Shown here: positions 1 through 5,612 of the stretch, piece after piece | How the letters are laid out: the number at the start of each line of letters is the position of its first letter | Position numbering within the stretch: the stretch's first letter is position 1 | Assembly: GCA_017646945.1 (NCBI GenBank) | Contig: JAGCLN010000305.1 | Coordinates: forward strand, 1-6,393 | DNA: 6,393 nt | DNA from: Clostridia bacterium | GTDB taxonomy: Bacteria > Bacillota > Clostridia > Christensenellales > Borkfalkiaceae | Reading direction: 5' to 3' | The notes under the pieces: generated by a model | Database searches by the model: none | Seen by the model: only the letters and a program-made list of their open reading frames with translations | What the model was told of the DNA's origin: nothing | Position numbers and translations under genes: made by a program

Positions 1-605
1 AAAAAAGCGCTGAGTTTTCCCTTCCTGAAGAACTCAACGAACTAAGAAGGTATTATAAAGCGAGTGGTATACCCACTATTTTAGACGAGAGTTTATCCGA
101 ACTCTTACTTACCGTTGCCATTAAAAACCCCGAGAATATTTTAGAACTCGGCACGGCAACCGGTTGCTCGGGCACGGCTATGCTTTTAACTCAAAAAACG
201 GCAAAACTCGTAACTATTGAAAAGCATGCGCCTTCCCAAGAAGAAGCGGTTAAGAACTTTAAAAAGTTTGGCGTTTACGACCGCGTTACTTGTATTTTAG
301 GCGATAGTTACGAATCCGCCACCCAAATTAAAGGCGAGTTTGATTTTATCTTTTTAGATTGCAATAAGGCAAGTTATTCTCGCTTACTTCCTATCTTGAA
401 AAACTTGCTCAAAAAAGGCGGTGTTTTATTTACCGATAACGTTCTTTTTAGAGGTTACGTTTCAGGTGAAAACGTTCCGCCCAAAGAATATCGTTCACTC
501 GCTCGTAAAATCGGCGAATTTAACGAACTTTTAGCAAGCGATAAAGATTTGATTACCTGCTTTTTTGACGTGGGTGACGGCATAGCGGTATCATACAAGA
601 AATAA
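1..605 (+). CDS. trmR: tRNA 5-hydroxyuridine methyltransferase TrmR, 5' end missing
   Basis: SAM-dependent O-methyltransferase that methylates 5-hydroxyuridine at tRNA position 34 to 5-methoxyuridine. The reading frame is open from base 3 to the TAA at 603-605, giving 200 visible residues. Bacillus TrmR (YrrM) has about 217, so only some 15-20 N-terminal residues and the start lie off the left edge. Numbering visible residues from base 3, the SAM-binding motif LELGTATG is at 47-54 and an acidic motif-II residue is E73. The likely metal ligands of this catechol-methyltransferase-like fold are D119 (in LDCNK) and D145-N146 (in TDNVLFRG). The ending VGDGIAVSYKK also resembles the Bacillus protein. 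The next gene is trhP, which supplies its substrate; this partnership supports TrmR over a generic family-3 O-methyltransferase. An ATG at base 180 lies inside the SAM-binding fold, so it is not the true start. Confidence 0.88.
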   Translation, partial: KSAEFSLPEELNELRRYYKASGIPTILDESLSELLLTVAIKNPENILELGTATGCSGTAMLLTQKTAKLVTIEKHAPSQEEAVKNFKKFGVYDRVTCILGDSYESATQIKGEFDFIFLDCNKASYSRLLPILKNLLKKGGVLFTDNVLFRGYVSGENVPPKEYRSLARKIGEFNELLASDKDLITCFFDVGDGIAVSYKK

Positions 606-613
606 AACCATAA

Positions 614-630
614 GCAAGGCTATGCCTTGC
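614..630 (+). repeat. Perfect 7-bp hairpin between trmR and trhP
   Basis: GCAAGGC and GCCTTGC flank a TAT loop just after the trmR stop. The stem is strong, but no T run follows (the next bases are ATTTCACTC), so it does not look like an intrinsic terminator. It could stabilise the trmR mRNA 3' end, weaken read-through, or be chance. The short gap and the lack of a good promoter before trhP suggest that the two genes are still cotranscribed. Confidence 0.4.
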
Positions 631-666
631 ATTTCACTCATTAAAAGGTAATTATTAAAGGTACTT

Positions 667-1884
667 ATGAACAAAGTTGAATTATTAGCGCCGGCAGGCA
701 ATTTTTCAAAACTTAAAACAGCGCTTAATTTTGGCGCAGACGCAGTTTACGTTGGTGGAAAGGCTTTTTCACTTCGCGCTTTTTCAAATAACTTTACCGA
801 AGAAGAACTTATCGAAGCGGTAAAATACACCCACGATTTAAACAAGAAGATTTACGTTACAGTAAACGCTTTTATGAAAAACCAAGATATTGAAAAACTT
901 TCAAGCTATTTTGAGTTTTTATATTCTATCGGTGTTGACGCGGTTATCGTTACCGACCCCGGCGCGATTTATCTTGCTAAGTCGGTTGCGCCTAACCTTG
1001 AAATTCACTTATCAACACAAGCGAACACTTTAAATAAACTTTCTTGCAAGTTCTGGAAAGATTTAGGGGTTAAAAGAATAGTTCTTGCTCGTGAACTTTC
1101 CCTTAATGAAATTAAAGAGATAAAAGACTATAACGGTGACCTTGAACTTGAAGCGTTTATTCACGGCGCTATGTGTATAAGTTATAGCGGTAGGTGTTTG
1201 CTTTCGAATTACCTTACGGGGCGCGATAGTAACCGCGGTGAGTGTGTTCAAGCGTGCCGTTGGAATTACGGAATTAAAGATTTATCTAAAGAGAGTGATT
1301 ACTTCCCGATAGAAGAAGACGAACGCGGAACTTACATTCTTAACAGTAAAGATTTAAACCTTATAAATTACGTTGGCGAAATGCTCGGTGCAGGCGTATG
1401 CTCGTTCAAGATTGAAGGGCGTATGAAAGGCGAGTATTATCTTGCAACGGTAATTAACGCATACCGCCGTGCAATAGACGAGTACTATGAAAAGGGTGAT
1501 GATTACAAGAATAACCCCTTGTATATGACGGAACTTAAAAAGACTTTCCATAGAGCGTTTACCACCGCTTACGCGTTTGGCGATAACGATGAAACGGTCA
1601 ACTATGAAAACAGTCAATCCACGGGCGATAGTTTGTTTATCGCTTCCGTTTTAGACTATTCTAACGGCGTTGCAACAGTGGAAATGAGAAACCGCTTTCA
1701 AGTTGGCGATACGCTTGAAGTGTTATCCCCAACCGATACTTTTAATAAAACCTTTACCGTAACTTCTATCACCGATGAAAAGGGTGAAGAAGTGGTTGAC
1801 GCTAAGCGCGTTCAACAAATCTTAAAGGTAAAATGCGATATTGAATTACGCCAAGGAGATATGCTTCGCCGTAGCATAATTTGA
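667..1884 (+). CDS. trhP: tRNA uridine-34 5-hydroxylation protein TrhP (U32 peptidase family)
   Basis: TrhP proteins install the 5-hydroxyl on wobble U34 of tRNA (ho5U); in E. coli this depends on prephenate and iron-sulfur chemistry, although the family is named as peptidase U32. The 405-residue length is near Bacillus TrhP2 (about 420) and E. coli YegQ (about 450). It opens with the typical ELLAPAGNFSKLKTAL. Residues 162-180 fit the U32 signature E-x-F-x2-G-A-M-C-x4-G-x-C-x-L-S. C170, C177, C193 and C197 form the expected four-cysteine set for a metal cluster. Residues from about 320 to 405 resemble the small beta-barrel U32 C-terminal domain. The start is ATG 667 with AAAGG at 657-661, five bases upstream. 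Bacillus has two tandem copies (trhP1, trhP2); here trmR is followed by one full-length copy and then sigK. Alternatives such as RlhA (23S rRNA C2501) are less likely because of the size and the trmR neighbour. Confidence 0.9.
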   Translation: MNKVELLAPAGNFSKLKTALNFGADAVYVGGKAFSLRAFSNNFTEEELIEAVKYTHDLNKKIYVTVNAFMKNQDIEKLSSYFEFLYSIGVDAVIVTDPGAIYLAKSVAPNLEIHLSTQANTLNKLSCKFWKDLGVKRIVLARELSLNEIKEIKDYNGDLELEAFIHGAMCISYSGRCLLSNYLTGRDSNRGECVQACRWNYGIKDLSKESDYFPIEEDERGTYILNSKDLNLINYVGEMLGAGVCSFKIEGRMKGEYYLATVINAYRRAIDEYYEKGDDYKNNPLYMTELKKTFHRAFTTAYAFGDNDETVNYENSQSTGDSLFIASVLDYSNGVATVEMRNRFQVGDTLEVLSPTDTFNKTFTVTSITDEKGEEVVDAKRVQQILKVKCDIELRQGDMLRRSII

Positions 1885-1902
1885 TAAAATTCTACATATT
1901 TT
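1874..1902 (+). promoter_or_regulatory. Candidate SigE-type sporulation promoter for sigK
   Basis: GCATAATT at 1874-1881 and CATATTTT at 1895-1902 are 13 bases apart. They resemble the SigE -35 (ATA core) and -10 (CATA...T) elements of Bacillus. The match is partial, and the -35 element overlaps the end of trhP. In Bacillus, sigK is first transcribed by SigE with SpoIIID, so a promoter is expected here. The predicted start near 1909 would leave a leader of only about 14 bases. Short AT-rich motifs like these arise easily by chance. Confidence 0.3.
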
Positions 1903-1920
1903 TACACTTAGAGGTGTAAA
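1901..1920 (+). promoter_or_regulatory. Inverted repeat covering the sigK ribosome-binding site
   Basis: TTTACAC (1901-1907) and GTGTAAA (1914-1920) are perfectly complementary with a six-base TTAGAG spacer. The Shine-Dalgarno sequence GAGGTG (1911-1916) lies half in the loop and half in the right arm, six bases before ATG 1923. As RNA it could form a modest AT-rich hairpin that partly masks the site. As DNA it could be a dimer-binding operator. The repeat is seen directly; either role is inference. Confidence 0.45.
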
Positions 1921-1922
1921 GT

Positions 1923-2627
1923 ATGTTTTTAGAATTTTTAAACTTTTTAGTAGGCAAAGTGCTATTTCTTTGCGGTAGTCTTTCGGGCGATTGTTTTCCC
2001 AAACCGCTAACTACCGAAGAAGAGTACGAGTGCGTAAGGTTATTTAGAGAACTTGGCGATAAAGAAGCAAAAGATAAACTTATTCGCCATAATCTTCGCT
2101 TAGTGGCGCACGTTGTTAAAAAATATCAAGGCGCTGATAGTCAAGACGATTTGATTTCAACCGGAACGATAGGTCTTATCAAGACGATAAACACCTTTGA
2201 CCCAAGTAAAGGCACGGCGCTTGCAACTTATACTGCAAGGTGCATTGAAAACGAGATTTTAATGCTAATTCGCGCTAATAAGAAAAACGCTAACGTATTG
2301 TCGCTTTCGGGCGTTGTGGGTAGTGATAAGGACGGAAACGAACTTACTTTGCTCGACGTTATACCCGATGAAAGCGAACCGCTTGTAAATCAAGTAGAGC
2401 GCAAGCGCGATAATAAAATTTTAGGCGAAATCGTTAAAAGTTCGCTAACGGATAGAGAATATACCGTTATTAAACTTCGGTTTGGGTTAGACGGCGCAGT
2501 TCCGCTTGCTCAAAGGGAAGTTGCAAAATTGCTTAAAATTTCTCGTTCGTATATTTCTCGCATAGAAAAACGAGCGATTGAAAAGATTAGAGAAGAAATG
2601 TTTAAAAGGGGTACATATTTCGACTGA
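1923..2627 (+). CDS. sigK: RNA polymerase sporulation sigma factor SigK (pro-form)
   Basis: Late mother-cell sigma factor that directs RNA polymerase to spore coat and maturation genes. The 234 residues match the size of Bacillus pro-SigK (about 241). A hydrophobic N-terminus (residues 1-18) precedes the conserved FPKPLT at 25-30 with the same spacing as Bacillus, so a pro-sequence of the kind cut by the membrane protease SpoIVFB appears to be present; the cut would fall near residues 18-19. Core region 2 follows: HNLRLVAHVVKKY at 56-68, DDLISTGTIGLIKTI at 75-89 and LATYTARCIENEI at 100-112. Region 4 is at about 174-226, with the helix-turn-helix KISRSYISRIEKR at 205-217. AHVVKKY and SRSYISRIEKRA favour SigK over its paralogue SigE. 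The gene is unbroken, with no skin-type insertion. The start is ATG 1923 behind GAGGTG at 1911-1916. The stop overlaps the next gene by one base. Confidence 0.92.
   Translation: MFLEFLNFLVGKVLFLCGSLSGDCFPKPLTTEEEYECVRLFRELGDKEAKDKLIRHNLRLVAHVVKKYQGADSQDDLISTGTIGLIKTINTFDPSKGTALATYTARCIENEILMLIRANKKNANVLSLSGVVGSDKDGNELTLLDVIPDESEPLVNQVERKRDNKILGEIVKSSLTDREYTVIKLRFGLDGAVPLAQREVAKLLKISRSYISRIEKRAIEKIREEMFKRGTYFD
2605..2611 (+). promoter_or_regulatory. Distant Shine-Dalgarno for the SDR gene, inside sigK
   Basis: AAAGGGG lies near the sigK 3' end, 15 bases before ATG 2627, much farther than the usual 5-9. No better site or in-frame start is visible in between. Translation of the SDR probably depends mainly on ribosomes finishing sigK and restarting at the TGATG overlap. 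Confidence 0.4.
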
Positions 2628-3415
2628 TGAACTACAATATAGTAACCGGCGCTTGCGGTGGTATAGGCAAAGAACTTTGCAAACTACTTGCGCTTGGCGG
2701 TAACAACTTAATACTAATCGGTAGAAACGAAGAAAAGTTATCGGATTTATCGGTTGAGTTAAAATCTTTAAACGCTAACGTTAAAATAGACTATATGGCG
2801 GTTGATTTAGCGAGTGAAAACTCGGTTATGAACTGTTTTTCTTATCTAAAAGATAAGAATTATAAAATTAGCGGGCTTTATTACGTTGCGGGTATTGATA
2901 CGAGAAAGGGTTTTGAAAAGTACGATTACGCTAAACTCACAATGCAGTCGCGCGTTAATTTTGAAAGCGCGGTGTTGTTTTCAAAATTCGTTTTGGAAAA
3001 CCGTGCGAACGAATTGAAGATAATGGTTGTATCTTCCGCTTGCGGTTTAACACCTATGCCGTATTTTTCGCTTTACTCGGCAACGAAGGCGTCGCTTATT
3101 TATTTCTTTAAAGGGTTAAAGGGCGAACTCAAAGGCAAAAAAGTAAAAATTACGATAGTTTGCCCGGGTAGTGTTACCACTCGCGAAGATATTATTGAAG
3201 ATATTAAAGCGCAAGGTCTTCAAGGCAAACTCTCTAAAAAGTCGCCCAAATTCGTTTGCGAAAAGAGTTTGAAAGCGCTTGAAAAAAATAAAACGGTGTA
3301 TATTCCCGGGTTTTATAATAGAGTGGTTGCGCTTATATCAAAAGTTACGCCGTACCCTATAAAATCAAGGATAATAGCAAAAAAGTTTAAAAATAAAGAA
3401 AAGGATGCATTTTGA
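2627..3415 (+). CDS. Short-chain dehydrogenase/reductase, substrate unknown
   Basis: Classical SDR of 262 residues with a Rossmann fold, probably soluble. TGACGGIG at 7-14 is the glycine-rich dinucleotide motif. R33 in IGRN suggests preference for NADP(H). D60 sits in the usual VDL position. The NNAG motif is replaced by YVAG at 86-89. The catalytic set is N111, S137, Y150 and K154 (YSATK), followed by CPG at 179-181, so the enzyme should be active. The C-terminal part from about 210 is lysine-rich, with a moderately hydrophobic patch near 232-240 (VVALISKV) but no convincing membrane segment. It is vaguely like the YqjQ/DltE group of SDRs; the sequence does not fix the substrate. The start ATG overlaps the sigK stop by one base, so it is probably co-translated with SigK and made in the same cells. 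Fatty-acid, sugar or polyketide-like reduction are all possible. Confidence 0.85.
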   Translation: MNYNIVTGACGGIGKELCKLLALGGNNLILIGRNEEKLSDLSVELKSLNANVKIDYMAVDLASENSVMNCFSYLKDKNYKISGLYYVAGIDTRKGFEKYDYAKLTMQSRVNFESAVLFSKFVLENRANELKIMVVSSACGLTPMPYFSLYSATKASLIYFFKGLKGELKGKKVKITIVCPGSVTTREDIIEDIKAQGLQGKLSKKSPKFVCEKSLKALEKNKTVYIPGFYNRVVALISKVTPYPIKSRIIAKKFKNKEKDAF

Positions 3416-3416
3416 T

Positions 3417-3435
3417 TATTTACTTTTAGTAAATA
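3417..3435 (+). repeat. Perfect 8-bp palindrome overlapping the thyA -35 element
   Basis: TATTTACT (3417-3424) and AGTAAATA (3428-3435) flank a TTT spacer immediately after the SDR stop. The left arm contains the proposed thyA -35 hexamer. This arrangement fits an operator, since a bound dimer would block RNA polymerase. As RNA the stem is AT-rich and has no T run after it, so it is a poor terminator. The repeat is seen; the function is inferred. Confidence 0.4.
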
Positions 3436-3447
3436 CTATGTTAAAAT
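3419..3447 (+). promoter_or_regulatory. Promoter of thyA-dfrA (SigA type, extended -10)
   Basis: TTTACT at 3419-3424 (-35) and TAAAAT at 3442-3447 (-10) are separated by the ideal 17 bases. A TGT just before the -10 gives an extended -10 element. Transcription would start near 3454, leaving a leader of about 18 bases that begins just before the ribosome-binding site AAAGGA (3459-3464). Confidence 0.6.
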
Positions 3448-3471
3448 AATAAAAAACGAAAGGATTAGGTT

Positions 3472-4302
3472 ATGAGTTACGCAGATAAAGTTTTTATTGA
3501 GAACTGTAAAGATATAATTAACAACGGTTACTGGGATACTGACCAAAACGTTAGACCGCGTTGGGCTGACGGTACGCCTGCGCACACCGTTAAAAAATTC
3601 GGTATCGTTAACCGTTACGATTTGCAAAAAGAATTTCCTATTTTAACGATTAGAAAAACTTTCTTCAAGTCTTCCATTGACGAACTTTTATGGATTTGGC
3701 AAAAAAAGAGTAATAACATCAACGATTTAAACTCTAAAATCTGGGACCAATGGGCTGATGAAAACGGTTCTATCGGTAAAGCGTACGGTTACCAACTCGG
3801 CGTTAAGCACAAGTACAAAGAAGGCGAAATGGACCAAGTTGACAGGGTTTTATTCGATTTGAAGAACAATCCATATTCAAGAAGAATAATGACTAATATT
3901 TATACTTTCCAAGACCTTCACGAAATGAACTTATATCCTTGCGCTTATTCAATGACCTTTAACGTTTCTGACGGTAAACTTAACGGTATACTCAATCAAC
4001 GTTCAAACGATATGGTTGTTGCTAATAACTGGAACGTAGTTCAATACTCGATTTTACTTATTATGCTTGCGCAAGTTTCCAACTTGCAAGTAGGCGAACT
4101 CGTTCACGTTATTTCTGATGCGCACATTTACGATAGGCATATTCCCGCGCTCGAAAAAATGTTTGAAACCGAGCAGTTTGAAGCGCCTAAACTCATCGTT
4201 AATCCTGACGTTAAGAATTTTTACGACTTTACTGTTGACGATTTTAAACTCGTTGATTATAAGTCCACACCGCTCGATACTAAGTTGGAGGTAGCAATCT
4301 AA
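3472..4302 (+). CDS. thyA: Thymidylate synthase ThyA
   Basis: Converts dUMP to dTMP with methylene-tetrahydrofolate, releasing dihydrofolate; a cytosolic homodimer. The 276 residues are close to Bacillus subtilis ThyA (279) and resemble that type rather than the shorter E. coli enzyme, for example DQWADENGSIGKAYGYQLG at 92-110 and NPDVKNFYDFTVDDFKL at 244-260. The catalytic cysteine is C157 in LYPCAY. Phosphate-binding arginines are R137-R138, donated across the dimer, and R177 in QRSND (176-180). N188 and the HIY motif (H218, Y220) contact the dUMP base and sugar. The usual histidine after the catalytic cysteine is alanine here; Bacillus ThyA also lacks it. The start is ATG 3472 with AAAGGA seven bases upstream. 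The stop overlaps dfrA (TAATG), so the dihydrofolate made here is recycled by its neighbour. Confidence 0.96.
   Translation: MSYADKVFIENCKDIINNGYWDTDQNVRPRWADGTPAHTVKKFGIVNRYDLQKEFPILTIRKTFFKSSIDELLWIWQKKSNNINDLNSKIWDQWADENGSIGKAYGYQLGVKHKYKEGEMDQVDRVLFDLKNNPYSRRIMTNIYTFQDLHEMNLYPCAYSMTFNVSDGKLNGILNQRSNDMVVANNWNVVQYSILLIMLAQVSNLQVGELVHVISDAHIYDRHIPALEKMFETEQFEAPKLIVNPDVKNFYDFTVDDFKLVDYKSTPLDTKLEVAI
4287..4292 (+). promoter_or_regulatory. Shine-Dalgarno of dfrA inside thyA
   Basis: GGAGGT lies within the last codons of thyA, nine bases before ATG 4302. It fixes the dfrA start and allows both fresh initiation and coupling to thyA termination at TAATG. Confidence 0.75.
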
Positions 4303-4802
4303 TGAAGGCAATAGTTGCAGTAGATAGAAAATGGGGTATAGGCAAGAATAACGACCTTTTGTTTTCTTTAAAAGAAGATATGAAGTTTTTTAGAGAAAAA
4401 ACAAGCGGTAAGGTTGTTTGTATGGGTTATAACACCTTGCTTTCTTTCCCCGGTTCGAAACCTTTAAAGAATAGAACTAATATCGTTTTAGCCCCCCAAG
4501 GCGTTGAAAGGGACGATTGCACCATAGTTTATTCCTTAGAAGAACTCTCTCGTGAACTTGCCAAATACGAGCAAGACGAAGTGTTCGTAATCGGCGGAGC
4601 GATGTTTTATAGAACTATGGTTGATTACTGCTCGGAAGTTTACGTTACCAAAGTTGATGCAGACGGGGAGGCAACGGTATTCTATCCTAACTTAGACGAA
4701 AAAGATAATTTTGAAATGGTTTACGCTTCCGATGAGATTGACGATAACGGTTTAAAAATCAAATTTACCACCTATCGCAACAACGCAGTTCAAAAGTTTT
4801 AA
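4302..4802 (+). CDS. dfrA: Dihydrofolate reductase
   Basis: Reduces dihydrofolate to tetrahydrofolate with NADPH, closing the cycle that thyA opens; the usual trimethoprim target. The 166 residues are a normal length. WGIGKNNDLLF at 11-21 is the active-site loop, D26 is the catalytic acid, and F30 lines the folate pocket. R58 matches E. coli R57, which binds the folate carboxylate. VIGGAMFY at 96-103 carries the Gly-Gly NADPH loop, and T116 in VYVTKV matches E. coli T113. By my alignment, three residues near the NADPH 2'-phosphate differ from E. coli: R44 is Y43, S63 is A64 and S64 is P65. The start ATG overlaps the thyA stop by one base. A strong terminator begins a few bases after the TAA at 4800-4802, so this is the last gene of its operon. 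Confidence 0.95.
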   Translation: MKAIVAVDRKWGIGKNNDLLFSLKEDMKFFREKTSGKVVCMGYNTLLSFPGSKPLKNRTNIVLAPQGVERDDCTIVYSLEELSRELAKYEQDEVFVIGGAMFYRTMVDYCSEVYVTKVDADGEATVFYPNLDEKDNFEMVYASDEIDDNGLKIKFTTYRNNAVQKF

Positions 4803-4807
4803 AAGTT

Positions 4808-4840
4808 AAAGCCCACTTTTAGTGGGCTTTTTTTGTTTTT
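4808..4840 (+). terminator. Intrinsic terminator of thyA-dfrA
   Basis: AAAGCCCACT pairs with AGTGGGCTTT around a three-base TTT loop (4808-4817 with 4821-4830), a perfect 10-bp stem with a GC-rich core. It is followed by TTTTGTTTTT. It ends the thyA-dfrA transcript before the deoD promoter. The A-rich left flank gives little bidirectional use, since no gene converges on it. Confidence 0.93.
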
Positions 4841-4843
4841 ATA

Positions 4844-4872
4844 TTTACAAACGCTTGTATTTTGGATATACT
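4844..4872 (+). promoter_or_regulatory. Promoter of deoD-deoB (SigA type)
   Basis: TTTACA at 4844-4849 and TATACT at 4867-4872 each match consensus at five of six positions, with an ideal 17-base spacer. Transcription would start near 4879, just ahead of the ribosome-binding site, leaving a leader of about 14 bases. The site sits directly after the dfrA terminator. Confidence 0.72.
4846..4859 (+). promoter_or_regulatory. Possible LacI-family-type operator at the deoD promoter
   Basis: TACAA and TTGTA arms flank ACGC, giving a 14-bp near-palindrome with a central CG and a single mismatched pair (A4851/C4854). It overlaps the -35 hexamer and the spacer. A central CpG is typical of operators bound by LacI-family repressors, and nucleoside operons are often controlled this way (CytR in E. 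coli). It does not fit the CcpA cre pattern, because the outer bases are CA...TG rather than TG...CA. Weak evidence on its own. Confidence 0.3.
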
Positions 4873-4892
4873 AAAATAAAAGGAGGATTTTT

Positions 4893-5612
4893 ATGGCTAC
4901 ACCACATAATAGCGCCAACTTAGGCGATTTTGCTAAAACCGTGCTTATGCCGGGCGACCCAAAGCGTTCAAAATTTATCGTTGATAATTTTATAGAAAAC
5001 CCCGTGCTTGTAAATGACGTAAGGGGTGTTCAAGGTTATACCGGAACTTACAAAGGCGTTCGCGTTTCGGTAATGGCGTCAGGTATGGGTATGCCGTCTA
5101 TGAGCATATACGCATACGAACTTTTTAAGTTTTACGGCGTTGAAAATATTATAAGGGTAGGTTCTGCGGGTGCGCTTGTAAAAGACCTTAATCTTTTTGA
5201 CATAGTAGTTGCTAAATGCGCTTGCACCGATAGTAATATGCTATCCGCGTTCAACGTTCCAAAAGATTTTTCTCCGCAAGCCGATAGCGAGATGTATGAA
5301 CTTGCAGTTAGCGAGTGTGAAAGGCAAAAGTTACCGTATAAGGCGGGTAAAGTTTTTTCAAGCGATAATTTTTATTGCCATAAAAGTGTGAGTGAGCGCG
5401 CAGATGAAGATGCGCTCGCTATTGAAATGGAAACTACCGCGCTTTATCTTAACGCAAGTGTTTTCAATAAGCGTGCGCTTAGTATTTTAACGGTTTCCGA
5501 TAGTTTAGTTACGGGCGTTGAAACGACGAGCGAGCAGAGAAGAAGCGCATTTTTAGGTATGATGAAAGTGGCGTTAGAAGTAGCGGTTAAAATGGACGGT
5601 AAAAATGACTAA
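4893..5612 (+). CDS. deoD: Purine nucleoside phosphorylase, DeoD type
   Basis: Splits purine (deoxy)nucleosides with phosphate into free base and (deoxy)ribose-1-phosphate; the DeoD type is a cytosolic hexamer. The 239 residues match E. coli DeoD in length and along the whole chain. MATPHN at the start carries H5, which reaches into the neighbouring active site. Phosphate is held by G21 (in MPGDP), R25, R44 and R88 (in RVGSAG). The ribose is bound around E178-M179-E180. D203 in VSDS is the catalytic acid (E. coli D204), paired with R216 as in E. coli D204/R217. The aspartate marks the 6-amino/6-oxo accepting type rather than the trimeric PNP. The start is ATG 4893 with a near-perfect AAAGGAGG six bases upstream. 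It has its own promoter and overlaps deoB by 8 bases. Confidence 0.96.
   Translation: MATPHNSANLGDFAKTVLMPGDPKRSKFIVDNFIENPVLVNDVRGVQGYTGTYKGVRVSVMASGMGMPSMSIYAYELFKFYGVENIIRVGSAGALVKDLNLFDIVVAKCACTDSNMLSAFNVPKDFSPQADSEMYELAVSECERQKLPYKAGKVFSSDNFYCHKSVSERADEDALAIEMETTALYLNASVFNKRALSILTVSDSLVTGVETTSEQRRSAFLGMMKVALEVAVKMDGKND

Noticed and set aside
180..605. Short 141-residue methyltransferase starting at ATG 180
   Set aside because: The same frame is open upstream to base 3 and encodes the SAM-binding motif before 180, so this is the 3' part of a longer gene.
627..655. Possible promoter for trhP (TTGCAT with an AT-rich -10)
   Set aside because: No -10 hexamer of acceptable quality at 16-18 bases, and the start would fall on the ribosome-binding site; cotranscription with trmR is simpler.
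1063..1251. Minus-strand open frame inside trhP (also 1354-1617)
   Set aside because: Both lie wholly inside a well-conserved + strand gene, show no recognisable domain, and are typical shadow frames.
3416..3440. Terminator after the SDR gene
   Set aside because: The 3417-3435 stem is AT-only except for one GC pair and has no T run after it, so it is unlikely to terminate transcription.
3436..3627. Minus-strand open frame across the thyA start (also 4054-4311 at its end)
   Set aside because: They overlap thyA, its promoter or the dfrA start, and the translations resemble no family; shadows of thyA.
4071..4087. 7-bp inverted repeat GCAAGTT-TCC-AACTTGC inside thyA
   Set aside because: It falls in conserved coding sequence (AQVSNLQ). 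Its likeness to the 614-630 hairpin is limited to the outer five bases and can be chance.
5209..5391. Small + strand open frame inside deoD
   Set aside because: It is out of frame within a fully conserved deoD and has no Shine-Dalgarno or domain.
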